Shown in pieces: positions 51,406 through 61,616 of a stretch of 64,000 nt of DNA. Positions within the stretch are counted from its first letter, which is position 1. Every line of letters starts with the position of its first letter. The notes beneath the pieces are model-generated. The model ran no database searches. It worked only from the letters and a program-made list of their open reading frames with translations, and had not been told where the DNA came from. Origin of the DNA: Bacillus safensis (GTDB lineage Bacteria; Bacillota; Bacilli; Bacillales; Bacillaceae); assembly GCA_030159235.1 (NCBI GenBank), contig BSBG01000001.1, positions 479,461-543,460 on the forward strand. The letters are read 5' to 3'. The translations under genes were made by a program, and so were the position numbers.

Positions 51406-51684
51406 TCACTTTTTCTGTAAAGGTAAGTGCGGACCCGCTCGCGCCTCTCTCGTCGTCTTCTTATTCAGCATCATCAGACTTTGCTGAAACCGTTTCTTTG
51501 CCCTGCGTTTCTTCTTATCCCCTTCTGCCAGCTCCTCTAGCTCTCTCTCTTTCACTACTTGAAAGAAACCGGCATCCACCGCGGCCGCCTGAAACCCTTG
51601 CTTCTTCATCATCACACCAGGATTCACAAGCACATTCATCATGAAACCAAACCATACACTCAACCAGTTTTTTAAAGTCTTCAC
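51406..51684 (-). CDS. ywcI: YwcI-like small protein
   Basis: A 92-residue protein from GTG 51684, seven bases after GGAGGG. It has a hydrophobic start (LKNWLSVWFGFMMNVLVNPG) and a Lys/Arg-rich C-terminal half (GDKKKRRAKKRFQQSL). It occupies the place of B. subtilis ywcI, between sacT and vpr. Function unknown. Confidence 0.65.
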   Translation of the reverse strand: MKTLKNWLSVWFGFMMNVLVNPGVMMKKQGFQAAAVDAGFFQVVKERELEELAEGDKKKRRAKKRFQQSLMMLNKKTTREARAGPHLPLQKK

Positions 51685-51862
51685 TGAACATCCCTCCGCT
51701 TTTCTTAGAATCTAGCAGTTCTAGCAAAACAACTGCTCCTATCATATCCCGAGAAAAAAGAGAGGTTTGTCACAATCTGGGTGAAAAAATAAACTAGTTT
51801 TCAGAAGTTTTGTTGAAAAGTGCAGAAGAACATCATGTGCCTTGAAGTTCCAATGAGAAATT

Positions 51863-52137
51863 TTATGCACACAATATCCCAAAGATAAGCACATCTTATC
51901 AACAGGGTTTATCCACATATCAACACCCCATTACTAGATTTTGTGTATATGAATTTTTTATTTTCCATATATATATCTAAATAATCGAGTTATCAACAGT
52001 ACGTTGTGCATAAGTGCGACTTTATAAACAAAATAGTTCTTTGTAACTATGTAAAATAAGACCATTTTAGTAAAGGAATTGTTTTCAACGTATTGAATAC
52101 TTAATAACGGGCAGTGAATCTTTCCTATTTGTCCACA
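51863..52137. promoter_or_regulatory. DnaA-box cluster upstream of vpr
   Basis: Five nine-base boxes close to TTATNCACA occur in 150 bases: TTATGCACA (51863-51871), TTATCAACA (51896-51904), the consensus TTATCCACA (51909-51917), TTATCAACA (51990-51998) and TTATGCACA on the opposite strand (52005-52013). Weaker copies are ATATCAACA (51917-51925) and TTGTCCACA (52129-52137). I recall the ywcI-vpr gap as a reported DnaA-binding region in B. subtilis. Such clusters may titrate DnaA or regulate nearby genes. Confidence 0.78.
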
Positions 52138-52185
52138 CAAAGAAAGGCTATCTCCCTAAAAACACAGCTAGAAAGGGGAAAATTA

Positions 52186-54612
52186 ATGAAAAAAGCAATC
52201 TCTCGTTCTTCTGTTCTATTGTTCTCCACTATTTTTATTTTATCCACATTCTTTACAGGGCAACAGGCTGCTGCTGCTCCATCTAACAAAAAGGTGGAAC
52301 TAGAAAAAGCAGAAATCTTTGGTGAAATCAATGTCAACTCAGGAAAACAAACGACTGTCATTGTTGAATTAAAGGAAAAATCCTTAGTTGAAGCCAAGCA
52401 AGAAGGCGAAGCACAAACAAAAGCCTCCCTCAAAAAGTCTCGAACAAAAGTAAAGAACGCAGCACTCAAAAGGTTAGATAAAGCGAGTGTTCGTCAAGAA
52501 TATGAAAAGGTCTTCTCTGGTTTTTCTATGAAACTTCCTGCAAACGAAATTCCGAAGCTGCTCGCAGTTGACGGAGTAAAAGCCGTTTATCCGGATGTTA
52601 CATATAAAACAGATGAAGTGAAAAAGGAAAGCGTTCAGCTTCCAAACGAAGATGTCTCCCCGCTTATGGATAAGAGTGCTCCATTTATCGGTGCTCCAAA
52701 AGCATGGGATGCCGGCTATTCTGGTAAAGGGGTCAAAGTCGCAGTCATTGATACTGGAGTAGACTATACCCACCCTGATTTAAAAGGAAACTTCGGTTTA
52801 TACAAAGGCTATGATTTTGTTGATAATGATTATTCTCCGCAAGAGACACCTAAAGGAGACCCTAGAGGTGAATCCACAGATCACGGCACACACGTCGCAG
52901 GAACGATTGCGGCAAATGGGCAAATAAAAGGTGTGGCAAAGGATGCTACACTTCTTGCGTACCGTGTACTTGGACCAGGTGGATCTGGAACAACTGAGAA
53001 CGTTCTTGCAGGCATCGACCGGGCTGTTACTGACGGAGCAGATGTCATGAACCTCTCTCTTGGAAACAGTGTCAATAACCCTGATTACGCAACAAGCATC
53101 GCACTTGATTGGGCCATGTCTGAAGGCGTTGTCGCTGTTACATCCAATGGAAACAGCGGCCCGAACAGCTGGACAGTCGGCTCTCCCGGCACGTCAAGAG
53201 ATGCCATTTCTGTCGGAGCAACTCAGCTTCCGTACAGTCTATACAATGTGAAATTCCCGAGCTATTCTTCTGCAAAAATCATGGGCTACTACCAAGAGAG
53301 TGATTTAAAAGCACTTGATCAAAAACAAGTCACACTCGTCCATGCAGGAATCGGTGATGAAAAGGCATTTGAAGATATCGACGTGAAAGGAAAGGTTGCC
53401 GTGATCGAACGAGGAGCCATTGCCTTTGTTGATAAAGTCGACAATGCAAAAGCGGCTGGTGCAATCGGCGTTGTGATGTACAACAATACCGATGGGGAAA
53501 TTCCAGTCGATGTACCAGGTCTCGTGCTTCCTACAATTAAGCTGTCAAAAGCTGAAGGAACAGCGCTTGTGAAGGCCATTGAGGCTGGAAACAATACAAC
53601 AACTTTCTCCATTCAATTTGTGAAAGAGCTTAGTGAGCAAGTAGCTGACTTCTCATCTCGCGGACCTGTTGTGGATACGTGGATGATCAAACCTGACCTA
53701 TCAGCACCGGGCGTGAGTATTATCAGTACAATTCCGACGCATGATCCTTCCGCTCCTTATGGGTATGGTTCTAAGCAAGGAACAAGTATGGCATCTCCGC
53801 ATGTTGCAGGAGTTGCAGCGATTATCAAACAAGCAAAACCATCCTATTCTACAGAGCAGATAAAAGCGTTGCTGATGAATACAGCGGAAAAGCTATTTGA
53901 CGTAAATGGAAACCCATTCCCTCACAACACACAGGGAACAGGCAGTGTTCGAATCATTGAATCACTCCAAGCATCTTCTATTGTTTCTGATGCAAGCTAT
54001 TCATACGGCACTTTCTTAAAAGAAAAAGGCATTCAAATCAAAACGAAGAAATTCAAGGTAGAAAACCTTTCAAAAGCACCGAAAACCTATACCATTGATT
54101 ACAAATTCAATGGCAGCGGGATTAGCACAAACGGAACGAAGAAAATGACCGTCAAAGGAAATTCCACTGGATCCTTTACTTCAGCGGTACAGGTGAATTA
54201 CGGAAAAACCAAAAAAGGCACGTACCAAGGAAGCATTACCATTCGTGAAAATGGCAGAAAGGTCACGGAAATCCCTACTTTATTGATTGTGAAAGAGCCG
54301 GATTACCCGCGCGTCACTTCAGTTTCTGTAGAGCCGGACAGCCGTGCTGGAAGCTATGTTATGAGCAGCTATCTGCCTGGTGGTGCTGAGAACCTCGCAT
54401 ACCTTGTCTACTCGACAGATGGAGAGTATTTAGGTGAAGCAGGTGTTTATCAACATGTTGATAAAGGGGAACATCGTGTGAAATGGAATGGAACGATCAA
54501 TCAAGGCCAAAAGCTTGAGGCTGGAGAGTATACACTGCTTGCATATGCGAGCCTAAAAGGCAAATCAGACACCGTTCAAACGAGGGAACCTTTCGAAATT
54601 TATCCTGAATAA
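52186..54612 (+). CDS. vpr: Minor extracellular serine protease Vpr
   Basis: Start at ATG 52186 behind GAAAGGGG, giving 808 residues (B. subtilis about 806). There is a signal peptide (residues 1-28, cut near AAAAPS) and an I9-type propeptide to about 160. The subtilisin domain has Asp about 189 (VIDTGVDYTHPDL), His about 233 (STDHGTHVAGTIA) and Ser about 534 (GTSMASPHVAGVA), with a PA domain inserted at about 370-460. A C-terminal beta-rich region follows. It degrades protein outside the cell. The DnaA-box cluster overlaps its promoter region. Confidence 0.96.
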   Translation: MKKAISRSSVLLFSTIFILSTFFTGQQAAAAPSNKKVELEKAEIFGEINVNSGKQTTVIVELKEKSLVEAKQEGEAQTKASLKKSRTKVKNAALKRLDKASVRQEYEKVFSGFSMKLPANEIPKLLAVDGVKAVYPDVTYKTDEVKKESVQLPNEDVSPLMDKSAPFIGAPKAWDAGYSGKGVKVAVIDTGVDYTHPDLKGNFGLYKGYDFVDNDYSPQETPKGDPRGESTDHGTHVAGTIAANGQIKGVAKDATLLAYRVLGPGGSGTTENVLAGIDRAVTDGADVMNLSLGNSVNNPDYATSIALDWAMSEGVVAVTSNGNSGPNSWTVGSPGTSRDAISVGATQLPYSLYNVKFPSYSSAKIMGYYQESDLKALDQKQVTLVHAGIGDEKAFEDIDVKGKVAVIERGAIAFVDKVDNAKAAGAIGVVMYNNTDGEIPVDVPGLVLPTIKLSKAEGTALVKAIEAGNNTTTFSIQFVKELSEQVADFSSRGPVVDTWMIKPDLSAPGVSIISTIPTHDPSAPYGYGSKQGTSMASPHVAGVAAIIKQAKPSYSTEQIKALLMNTAEKLFDVNGNPFPHNTQGTGSVRIIESLQASSIVSDASYSYGTFLKEKGIQIKTKKFKVENLSKAPKTYTIDYKFNGSGISTNGTKKMTVKGNSTGSFTSAVQVNYGKTKKGTYQGSITIRENGRKVTEIPTLLIVKEPDYPRVTSVSVEPDSRAGSYVMSSYLPGGAENLAYLVYSTDGEYLGEAGVYQHVDKGEHRVKWNGTINQGQKLEAGEYTLLAYASLKGKSDTVQTREPFEIYPE

Positions 54613-54626
54613 ACATGCATCACAAG

Positions 54627-54666
54627 AAAAGCCTTGTATGAGCGGATAAGCTCATCAAGGCTTTTT
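54627..54666. terminator. Terminator of vpr
   Basis: AAAAGCCTTG pairs with CAAGGCTTTTT, with an inner ATGAGC/GCTCAT hairpin. The A-run on the other side may also serve ywcH. Confidence 0.88.
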
Positions 54667-54688
54667 GATTAACGGTAAATATACATAG

Positions 54689-55687
54689 TTATGCATCAAA
54701 GGCTTCTTTTAATAAACGATACGACGTCAGCCGGTCTTGCATGTGATGTGTGATGGTCACAGCGATCAATTCATCTGTACGGTAAGCCTTCGCTAGTGCA
54801 GTAAGCTGCTTTTTCACAGAAGATGGCGTTCCAACAACCATTCTTTGACGATTGGCAGCCACTCGTTTCTGTTCATATGGACTGTAGGAATACGCCTGCG
54901 CCTGTTCATATGAAGGAAAGCTGCCAAGATTCAGACCCTGTTCATTGGCGAGTAAAGATAAATCTAAGCTGACAGCCAGTTTTTCTGCCTGCTCCTCTGT
55001 TTCGGCACATAAAACGAAGACCGCCAGACTGACACGCGGCTGATCACCGAATGCTGAAGGCTCAAATCGGTTGATATATTGCTCGACAGAATCTTCTCCA
55101 CCTTCACCATTAATAAAAAGAGCAAACGTATAGCCTGCACCTGCTTTCGCCGCAAGCCTTGCACTTCCTCCAGAGGAACCAAGCATCCATACTTCTGGCG
55201 CGGTCTCTATCTTCGGAGAAGCAGTCAAATGAGGCAGTGGGTAAAATTCATCGGCTAGATCATGTAAATAGACCTTCAATTCTTCTACCTGCTCATGATA
55301 TTGATCACCTAGACGCTTTCGTTCACCTTGAAGGGCAATGGAGGAAATGGGCATACCACCAGGAGCACGTCCAATCCCAAGATCGATTCTGCCAGGAGCC
55401 AATGCTTCGAGCACCCTGAAATTCTCTGCTACTTTATAGGCACTGTAGTGGGGAAGCATGACACCGCCTGAGCCAATGCGTATGTGTGAAGTAACGGCTG
55501 ATAAATGGCCGAGAAGCACCTCTGGACTCGATCCTGCCAGCCGGTTCGAAAAGTGGTGCTCTGATACCCAAAAACGGTGATAGCCCCATTTTTCCGCCTG
55601 CTTCGCGAGTTCAACCGTTTGTTGCAGAGCTTCAGCAGGCGTTGCGCCTCCAATCAAAGGAGATTGATCCAATATACTTAATTTCAT
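54689..55687 (-). CDS. ywcH: YwcH, luciferase-like flavin monooxygenase
   Basis: A 332-residue bacterial-luciferase-family protein (KLSILDQSPLIGGATPAEAL, GYHRFWVSEHHFSNRLAGS, IRIGSGGVMLPHYSAYKVAE, RIDLGIGRAPGG). Such enzymes use reduced FMN to hydroxylate substrates. The start at ATG 55687 is seven bases after AGAGGTG. It is encoded just downstream of nfrA1, a flavin reductase, which could supply reduced FMN. Substrate unknown. Confidence 0.9.
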   Translation of the reverse strand: MKLSILDQSPLIGGATPAEALQQTVELAKQAEKWGYHRFWVSEHHFSNRLAGSSPEVLLGHLSAVTSHIRIGSGGVMLPHYSAYKVAENFRVLEALAPGRIDLGIGRAPGGMPISSIALQGERKRLGDQYHEQVEELKVYLHDLADEFYPLPHLTASPKIETAPEVWMLGSSGGSARLAAKAGAGYTFALFINGEGGEDSVEQYINRFEPSAFGDQPRVSLAVFVLCAETEEQAEKLAVSLDLSLLANEQGLNLGSFPSYEQAQAYSYSPYEQKRVAANRQRMVVGTPSSVKKQLTALAKAYRTDELIAVTITHHMQDRLTSYRLLKEAFDA

Positions 55688-55743
55688 CATGCTGCACCTC
55701 TTACAGACATCCCCCTCTCTTAATCGAAAGGGGGATGTCTTAT

Positions 55744-56493
55744 TTATTTTCGATTAAAGCCCTTCTCTTTAACAAATTCTCCAAGGAAGGTACGCTTTGG
55801 CTGACTAAAGCCTCGCAGCATCTGCTCAGACCAAGTATCTTTTCTCTCACCGTTTGTTCGTTCTTCATAATATGCGGAAATCCGATCATCGTATTCTTTT
55901 AAATAACGATCCACATGCGCTTCATCTTGCTGATATGAATTTTCATGATAAATCAATTCGACCGGCAGCCGTTCTTTTTGTGACGACTGGTTGGCTGGAT
56001 GACCAACAGTCAGACCGAATAACGGCAGCACATAAGATGGCGTTTCAAGCAATTCAGAGACTTCTCTCAGCTGGTTACGCAGACCGCCAATATAGCAGAT
56101 CCCAAGTCCCATTGATTCTGCAGCAACACTGACATTTTGCGCAGCCAAAGCCGCATCAATCACACTAATAAGAAAGGCTTCTGTATTCTCTAGCGCTTCT
56201 TGATGATTCTTCCCTGCTTTTTTTGCAATATGATCATGGCGTTTCAAGTCTGCACAGAAGACAAAGAAATGCCCGTTTTTTTCAACGTATGGCTGATTTC
56301 CAGCCAGTTCAGCAAGCTTGGCCTTCTTCTCCTGATCTGTTACACCAATGATACTGTATGCTTGTACATAGCTTGATGTCGAAGCAGCCTGTGCACTTTT
56401 GATCAGTGTCAGTACCTCTTCTTCTGTCAAACGCTCGTCTGTAAACGAACGGATCGACCGATGATTTAACATGGTTTCTATCGTTTTATTCAA
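55744..56493 (-). CDS. nfrA1: NADPH-dependent FMN oxidoreductase NfrA1
   Basis: Start at TTG 56493, seven bases after AAGGAGGT, giving 249 residues as in B. subtilis NfrA1 (YwcG). Nitroreductase-fold signatures: MLNHRSIRSFTDERLTEEEV, AQAASTSSYVQAYSIIGV, AAESMGLGICYIGGLRNQL, PLFGLTVGHPA. It reduces FMN and nitro compounds and is a Spx- and stress-controlled gene in B. subtilis. It forms an operon with ywcH. Confidence 0.93.
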   Translation of the reverse strand: MNKTIETMLNHRSIRSFTDERLTEEEVLTLIKSAQAASTSSYVQAYSIIGVTDQEKKAKLAELAGNQPYVEKNGHFFVFCADLKRHDHIAKKAGKNHQEALENTEAFLISVIDAALAAQNVSVAAESMGLGICYIGGLRNQLREVSELLETPSYVLPLFGLTVGHPANQSSQKERLPVELIYHENSYQQDEAHVDRYLKEYDDRISAYYEERTNGERKDTWSEQMLRGFSQPKRTFLGEFVKEKGFNRK

Positions 56494-56562
56494 CTCGAAG
56501 ACCTCCTTCACTTCTACTATCATAAGGCAAAGACATAGGGCTTTTCAAAAATTAAAACTCGC

Positions 56563-56592
56563 ATAAAAAAGACAGTCTATACATAGACTGCC
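56563..56592 (-). terminator. Terminator of rodA
   Basis: On the minus strand CAGTCTA pairs with TAGACTG around TGTA and is followed by TCTTTTTT. Confidence 0.85.
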
Positions 56593-56602
56593 CTTACCCG
56601 TT

Positions 56603-57814
56603 TTATTTAAATAAATAACTTTGATATTTCGTTAATTGAACACTTGCGTTATACGCGATCCCGAATCCAATGAGAACAGACAAGACAGAGCTTCCTCCGA
56701 AGCTGATAAATAAGAGCGGAATCCCCGTTACAGGCATCACACCTATGTTCATCCCAATGTTCTGGAACGTATGGATCACGATCAGAGCTGTATATCCTAC
56801 ACAAAAGAATGATGCGAATCGGCTATAAGGATGGATACGGTCAATCAGTACGACAAGCCGGTAGATCAAGAAGAAGAACATGATCACCACAAACGCACAG
56901 CCAATAAAGCCAAAGGCCTCTCCTATAATGGAGAAAATCATATCTGTTTGTGCTTCTGGGACATAGACCTTTAAGTTCTTAATGCCATTCCCAAAAATCT
57001 GCCCTGCACCAATGGCCATAATGGCCTGATCCACTTGATATTTATCAGATCCAGATGCATCCTGTGTCTGCGCTTGATTGGCTGATGTAGAATTATCAGG
57101 CAGCCAAGCGGTAATCCGGTTGATTTGGTATTGCTGAATGCCAATTGTTTTCGCAAAATCAGGGAAGAGGATGATGACGGCTAACACAGCGGCTACTAAA
57201 AGCACAACCACCGACCCGATGAGAGAGATCAGTTTCCAATTGACCCCTGATAAAAACACCATCACGACGACAATAAACATACAGACAGCCGCCGTCCCTG
57301 CATCCTGTAAGAAGATCAATCCAACTGGCACAGCTGCTACCCCGGCGATTTTTAATAGAAGGAAAATATCATCTTCTAATGTCCGTTTCCCTCTAGGTGT
57401 AGACTTTCCAATGACAGATGCGAGCATCATAATCAAACCAATTTTCATGAACTCTGAAGGCTGAAATGTTCCAATCCCCGGTAACACAAACCAGCTTTTT
57501 GCACCATTTTTAATAGGGGCAAAATCTTGACCGCCGATTTGTGCAGGAGCGATTTTTAGAAGAATTAACAGCATAATGCCGCCTATAAATATATATAAGC
57601 TCAATTTTTCTAATTGCTCCAGGTCAAAGTAATTAATAGCTACAATACATATGACACCGACCATGTAGTATATGATCTGCCTCGTCCATGCATTAGATCC
57701 ATACTGCCCAAACTGGCCCGCAGCAAAAATCGCAATGACACTGATGGCAAAGAAAGCTAAAAATATAAAAATCAAATCTCCTTGATAGTAAGGAGATGTA
57801 TTCTGCTTGTTCAT
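56603..57814 (-). CDS. rodA: Peptidoglycan glycosyltransferase RodA
   Basis: A 403-residue SEDS-family glycan polymerase with ten membrane segments that works with class B PBPs and MreB for side-wall growth. Visible: [20 protein letters not shown] (conserved PxExxK-like loop), [59 protein letters not shown] and [15 protein letters not shown] promoter TTGATT-N17-TAATAT lies at 57856-57884 on the minus strand. Essential in B. subtilis. Confidence 0.94.
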   Translation of the reverse strand: MNKQNTSPYYQGDLIFIFLAFFAISVIAIFAAGQFGQYGSNAWTRQIIYYMVGVICIVAINYFDLEQLEKLSLYIFIGGIMLLILLKIAPAQIGGQDFAPIKNGAKSWFVLPGIGTFQPSEFMKIGLIMMLASVIGKSTPRGKRTLEDDIFLLLKIAGVAAVPVGLIFLQDAGTAAVCMFIVVVMVFLSGVNWKLISLIGSVVVLLVAAVLAVIILFPDFAKTIGIQQYQINRITAWLPDNSTSANQAQTQDASGSDKYQVDQAIMAIGAGQIFGNGIKNLKVYVPEAQTDMIFSIIGEAFGFIGCAFVVIMFFFLIYRLVVLIDRIHPYSRFASFFCVGYTALIVIHTFQNIGMNIGVMPVTGIPLLFISFGGSSVLSVLIGFGIAYNASVQLTKYQSYLFK

Positions 57815-57855
57815 GAACTAACCACCCTTATTACAAAACATAAAAGCCCTTATTT

Positions 57856-57884
57856 ATATTAGATTGAAATTTTCACAAAATCAA
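57856..57884 (-). promoter_or_regulatory. Sigma-A promoter of rodA
   Basis: On the minus strand TTGATT (57884-57879) and TAATAT (57861-57856) are 17 bases apart, about 40 bases before the rodA start. Confidence 0.6.
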
Positions 57885-58291
57885 CTCACCTTAAATATGA
57901 CGGAAGATACATCCGAAAGGTTCCAATCATTTTTTAAAAAGTGAAATACTTTTCATCCTAACAATAGGAAAAAATTCCTCTATACTCTTTCCATTCAAAC
58001 GATCTTAAGTTCTTTAAAAAGATTATTTTACAGATTTTAAGGGGAAAATTCAATGACCTATGTGGCAATATGACAAGTAATCATCAGACGAGCATAAGCT
58101 GCATGGAGGAATGAGGAAAAAAACCATTTTCTATGGAATAAGGCCCATTTTCCAATAATTGCGTTTACATCAATGTCAATTGTGGTATACTACTTGTAAC
58201 AAAATGTTCATAATATCTCCTAAAAACAGACACAATTGCATCCTGACCTCTTATTTGATTTGAACATCAACTTACAAAGGAGTTGGATACG
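57885..58291. other. Intergenic region between rodA and ywcE
   Basis: About 400 AT-rich bases between divergent genes. It holds the rodA promoter at its left end and the ywcE promoter (TTTACA at 58164-58169, 16 bases, TATACT at 58186-58191) near its right end. I see no extra gene; the ywcE transcript would have a leader of roughly 95 bases. Confidence 0.55.
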
Positions 58292-58555
58292 ATGGATATG
58301 TTCTTTGCGTACCTATGTATTGCAACGGCTACACCCCTGTTTTTATGGCTGGAAAACAGAAAAATCGCATTAGCTTCTATTCCACCAATTATGATTATGT
58401 GGATTTTCTTCGGTCTTTACATGACAAGCAGTTTATCTCCAGCAGGACATACCTTCATGATCGCATTCTTTGCCATTAACGTAATTTTGGCACACATTGC
58501 AGCGTTCCTCATCTACGGACTTCCATTCATTCGCAAAAGATTCAGCAGCAGATAA
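58292..58555 (+). CDS. ywcE: YwcE, holin-like spore protein
   Basis: An 87-residue protein from ATG 58292, nine bases after AAAGGAG; a TTG at 58283 overlaps that site. It has three hydrophobic helices and a basic end (RKRFSSR), the layout of holins. In B. subtilis YwcE is needed for proper spore outer layers and germination. The match to the B. subtilis start (MDMFFAYL) and length is close. Convergent with qoxD. Confidence 0.93.
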   Translation: MDMFFAYLCIATATPLFLWLENRKIALASIPPIMIMWIFFGLYMTSSLSPAGHTFMIAFFAINVILAHIAAFLIYGLPFIRKRFSSR

Positions 58556-58595
58556 ATACCGCCCAACTATTGGAAGCGTTATCACCATCATGATA

Positions 58596-58630
58596 AAAAC
58601 CACTCACCTTCTAGAGATGAGTGGTTTTTT
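58596..58630. terminator. Bidirectional terminator between ywcE and qoxD
   Basis: AAAACCACTCA pairs with TGAGTGGTTTT around CCTTCTAGAGA, with a T run on the plus strand and an A run serving the minus strand. Confidence 0.88.
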
Positions 58631-58631
58631 A

Positions 58632-59012
58632 TTATTTCTCTGAATGCTCAGACTGCTTTGGCGCAGACGGTGAATAACCATCTTTGCTGTTCTCTCCGTG
58701 GCTGTAGTGAGCCGCAAAGATCCATACAGATCCAATGACGAAGATAATCGCACAGAACAGACCAAACAAAGTATTTCCGACTTGAACAGTTCCGTTCTCG
58801 CTCTCTGTCATGTGCATAAACATGAACAGCTGCAAGAATGCTTGAATGAACGCAAAACCAAAGATAATCCATAGTTTTGCGGAACTGCCAATTTCAGCTC
58901 CAATGGCAATCCAGAATGCTAAAACTGTCAGCACAATGGATAGGATGAAGCCAACTACGTGTTTCCAAGGGAAGTGTTCGTGCTCTGCTGAGGAATGTGT
59001 TTTTCCAGCCAT
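58632..59012 (-). CDS. qoxD: Quinol oxidase aa3-600 subunit IV
   Basis: A 126-residue small subunit with three membrane helices (HVVGFILSIVLTVLAFWIAI, AFIQAFLQLFMFMHMTE, GLFCAIIFVIGSVWIF) and polar ends, as in the CyoD/QoxD family. It stabilises the quinol oxidase complex. Last gene of qoxABCD, two bases after qoxC. Confidence 0.94.
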   Translation of the reverse strand: MAGKTHSSAEHEHFPWKHVVGFILSIVLTVLAFWIAIGAEIGSSAKLWIIFGFAFIQAFLQLFMFMHMTESENGTVQVGNTLFGLFCAIIFVIGSVWIFAAHYSHGENSKDGYSPSAPKQSEHSEK

Positions 59013-59013
59013 A

Positions 59014-59631
59014 TCACAAAAGCCCCCCTAATCCGATCAAGTAAACAGCTGTGAAGATGAAAATCCATACAACATCAAGGAAATGCCAGTATAGACTTGA
59101 GATGAAAATCTTCGCTGCTGTTTGTGGAGTTAATCCACGTTTTTTAATTTGGAACAAGATCCCGGTAATCCAGAAGATACCGATCGATACGTGTAGTCCG
59201 TGAGTTCCTAAGAGTACAAAGAATGCAGACCAATACGCACTTGTATGGATGCTGGCACCCTCATGTACATAATGGAAGAACTCGAAAATCTCAAATCCAA
59301 CGAAGCCTGCACCAAGAAGCAGTGTTAGAATTGTCCAAATGACAACCCCTTTTGTACTTCCACGGCGCATTTCATGAACGGCAATCCCGCATGTAAAAGA
59401 ACTAACTAACAGCAGGAATGTCATGATCAATACAAGCTTCATATCAAAGAGCTCAGCTGGTAAAACGCCGCCAGCTGTTCTGCCATGAAGAACAAAGTAG
59501 GTCGCAAAAAGTGTTGAGAATAACACGATTTCCGCGCCAAGGAATATCCAGAAACCAAGAATGTTTAAACGTCCGGTTTCAGACTGATATTCAAGCGGTG
59601 CATTTGCATAGCTGCTATCATTATGTCCCAT
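59014..59631 (-). CDS. qoxC: Quinol oxidase aa3-600 subunit III
   Basis: A 205-residue subunit III with five membrane helices: GFWIFLGAEIVLFSTLFATY, FTCGIAVHEMRRGSTKGVVI, GASIHTSAYWSAFFVLLGTH and YWHFLDVVWIFIFTAVYLIG (conserved Glu and His). It is part of the menaquinol oxidase that pumps protons. It overlaps qoxB by one base. Confidence 0.95.
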   Translation of the reverse strand: MGHNDSSYANAPLEYQSETGRLNILGFWIFLGAEIVLFSTLFATYFVLHGRTAGGVLPAELFDMKLVLIMTFLLLVSSFTCGIAVHEMRRGSTKGVVIWTILTLLLGAGFVGFEIFEFFHYVHEGASIHTSAYWSAFFVLLGTHGLHVSIGIFWITGILFQIKKRGLTPQTAAKIFISSLYWHFLDVVWIFIFTAVYLIGLGGLL

Positions 59632-61589
59632 TACTTCTGCGCCTCCTTATTCTTTTTCTCTGTTTCAATGACTTCTTCAACAGGAATATAGTAGCCATTG
59701 TCATATTCGAATGAACGTAAAATCATCGTTGCGAATACACCAATTAAACCAATAACGCCAATCCAGTACCATTCAAATACAAGACCGAATGCACCAAGTC
59801 CGAAGAATGCAGACATGATAAGCGGTCTGCCTGAATTATGCGGCATGTGAATTTTCTTGAATTCTTTTTCAGGATGAACGTCCACATTGTCTTGCTTCCA
59901 ATGATGGAATGCATCTGTTGTTGTCACTTCTGGAAGTGCAGCAAAGTTATAATGCGGCGGAATTGTAGAAGATGTCGCCCAGTCAAGTGTACGTCCTTCT
60001 CCCCAGCTGTCTCCAGACACTTCACGCTTCGCGTGTCTCCAGCTGTAGTAGATGTTGTAGCAAAGGATGATGAATCCGATACCCATCATAAATGCACCAA
60101 TTGTTGAAATAAAGTTTAGTGCAGTCCAGCCATCTTCTGGTCCATACGTATAAATACGTCTTGGCATTCCTTGCAATCCTAAGAAGTACTGCGGGAAGAA
60201 ACAGATGTTAAATCCGATCATGAATACCCAGAAGAACCATTTGCCGATTCTTTCGTTTAACTTGTAACCAAACATTTTTGGATACCAGAAAACAAGACCA
60301 GCAAAACAAGCAAATACAGTACCTGCGATTAATACATAGTGGAAGTGGGATACAAGGAAGTACGTGTTATGGTACTGGTAATCCGCAGCTGCCATCGCAA
60401 GCATAACCCCAGTTACACCACCGATTACGAAGTTCGGGATGAAACCAAGTGCCCAAAGCATTGGTGATGTAAAGCTGATACGGCCTCGATACATCGTAAA
60501 GAGCCAGTTAAAGATTTTCACACCTGTTGGTACAGAAATCGCCATTGTTGTAATCGAGAAGAATGAGTTAACTGCTGCACTGTTCCCCATTGTAAAGAAG
60601 TGGTGAACCCACACAAGGAAACTAAGAACAGAAATTGCCACAATCGATACAACCATCGCTTTGTAACCAAACAATTGCTTTCTTGAGAACGTCGCAAAAA
60701 TTTCTGAGAAAATACCGAAAGCCGGCAGGATGACGATATATACCTCAGGATGTCCCCAAATCCAGAAAAGGTTCGCCCAAAGCATTGGCATACCGCCTGC
60801 TTCGAGTGTAAAGAATGCTGAACCGAATAAACGATCAAATGTCATAAGTGCTAAAGCAACTGTTAATACAGGGAATGCGAATACGATGATGACAGACGTG
60901 ATCAATGTTGTCCATGTAAACATTGGCATACGCATAAGCGTCATACCTTTTGTACGCATTTTTAAGATGGTCACCATGAAGTTAATACCTGTCATAAGTG
61001 TACCAATACCTGCAATTTGTAGCCCGAGCAAGTAGTAGTTCTGTCCAGGCCCTGGTGAGAAATCATTTCCGGCGAGCGGCATGTAACTCGTCCAGCCTGC
61101 ACTTGGTGATCCTCCAATAACGAAGGAAATGTTGAACAGCATTGCTCCGACCATAAATGTCCAGAAGCTAAGGTTGTTCAAATAAGGGAATGCAACGTCA
61201 CGCGCACCAATTTGAAGAGGAACAACGACGTTGATTAAACCAATCAAAAATGGCATCGCCATGAATAGAATCATGATCGTACCATGCGTTGTAAAGATTT
61301 CATTATAGTGGTTTGAATCTAAAAACGTATTATTAGGAAGCGCCAGCTGCGCGCGCATCATCAGTCCGTCTACCCCACCGCGGAAGAACATAATCACAGC
61401 AGCAAGGATATACATGATCCCAAGCTTCTTATGATCAACTGATGTCAGCCATTCTTTCCAAAGCCATTTCCACTTTTTAAAGTAGGTTAAAACAAACACG
61501 ATGGCAATGGAAGTAAGAGCGATAGAAATTTGCGCACCAAGAATTAATGGGTCTCCAGTTACAAAAAACTCATCCCATTTTAAATGCAT
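59631..61589 (-). CDS. qoxB: Quinol oxidase aa3-600 subunit I
   Basis: The 652-residue catalytic subunit carrying haem a, haem a3 and CuB. Landmarks: [20 protein letters not shown] (haem His), [20 protein letters not shown] (CuB His and the cross-linked Tyr), [20 protein letters not shown] (CuB His pair) and [19 protein letters not shown] (haem ligands). It reduces oxygen to water with menaquinol and pumps protons; it is the main aerobic oxidase of Bacillus. Confidence 0.97.
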   Translation of the reverse strand: MHLKWDEFFVTGDPLILGAQISIALTSIAIVFVLTYFKKWKWLWKEWLTSVDHKKLGIMYILAAVIMFFRGGVDGLMMRAQLALPNNTFLDSNHYNEIFTTHGTIMILFMAMPFLIGLINVVVPLQIGARDVAFPYLNNLSFWTFMVGAMLFNISFVIGGSPSAGWTSYMPLAGNDFSPGPGQNYYLLGLQIAGIGTLMTGINFMVTILKMRTKGMTLMRMPMFTWTTLITSVIIVFAFPVLTVALALMTFDRLFGSAFFTLEAGGMPMLWANLFWIWGHPEVYIVILPAFGIFSEIFATFSRKQLFGYKAMVVSIVAISVLSFLVWVHHFFTMGNSAAVNSFFSITTMAISVPTGVKIFNWLFTMYRGRISFTSPMLWALGFIPNFVIGGVTGVMLAMAAADYQYHNTYFLVSHFHYVLIAGTVFACFAGLVFWYPKMFGYKLNERIGKWFFWVFMIGFNICFFPQYFLGLQGMPRRIYTYGPEDGWTALNFISTIGAFMMGIGFIILCYNIYYSWRHAKREVSGDSWGEGRTLDWATSSTIPPHYNFAALPEVTTTDAFHHWKQDNVDVHPEKEFKKIHMPHNSGRPLIMSAFFGLGAFGLVFEWYWIGVIGLIGVFATMILRSFEYDNGYYIPVEEVIETEKKNKEAQK

Positions 61590-61616
61590 AACGGCCTCCT
61601 CCTTTCCTTAGTCAGT

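Noticed and set aside
52125..53612. Long antisense open frames inside vpr
   Set aside because: They lie opposite a well-supported protease gene, have no ribosome sites and have shadow-like composition.
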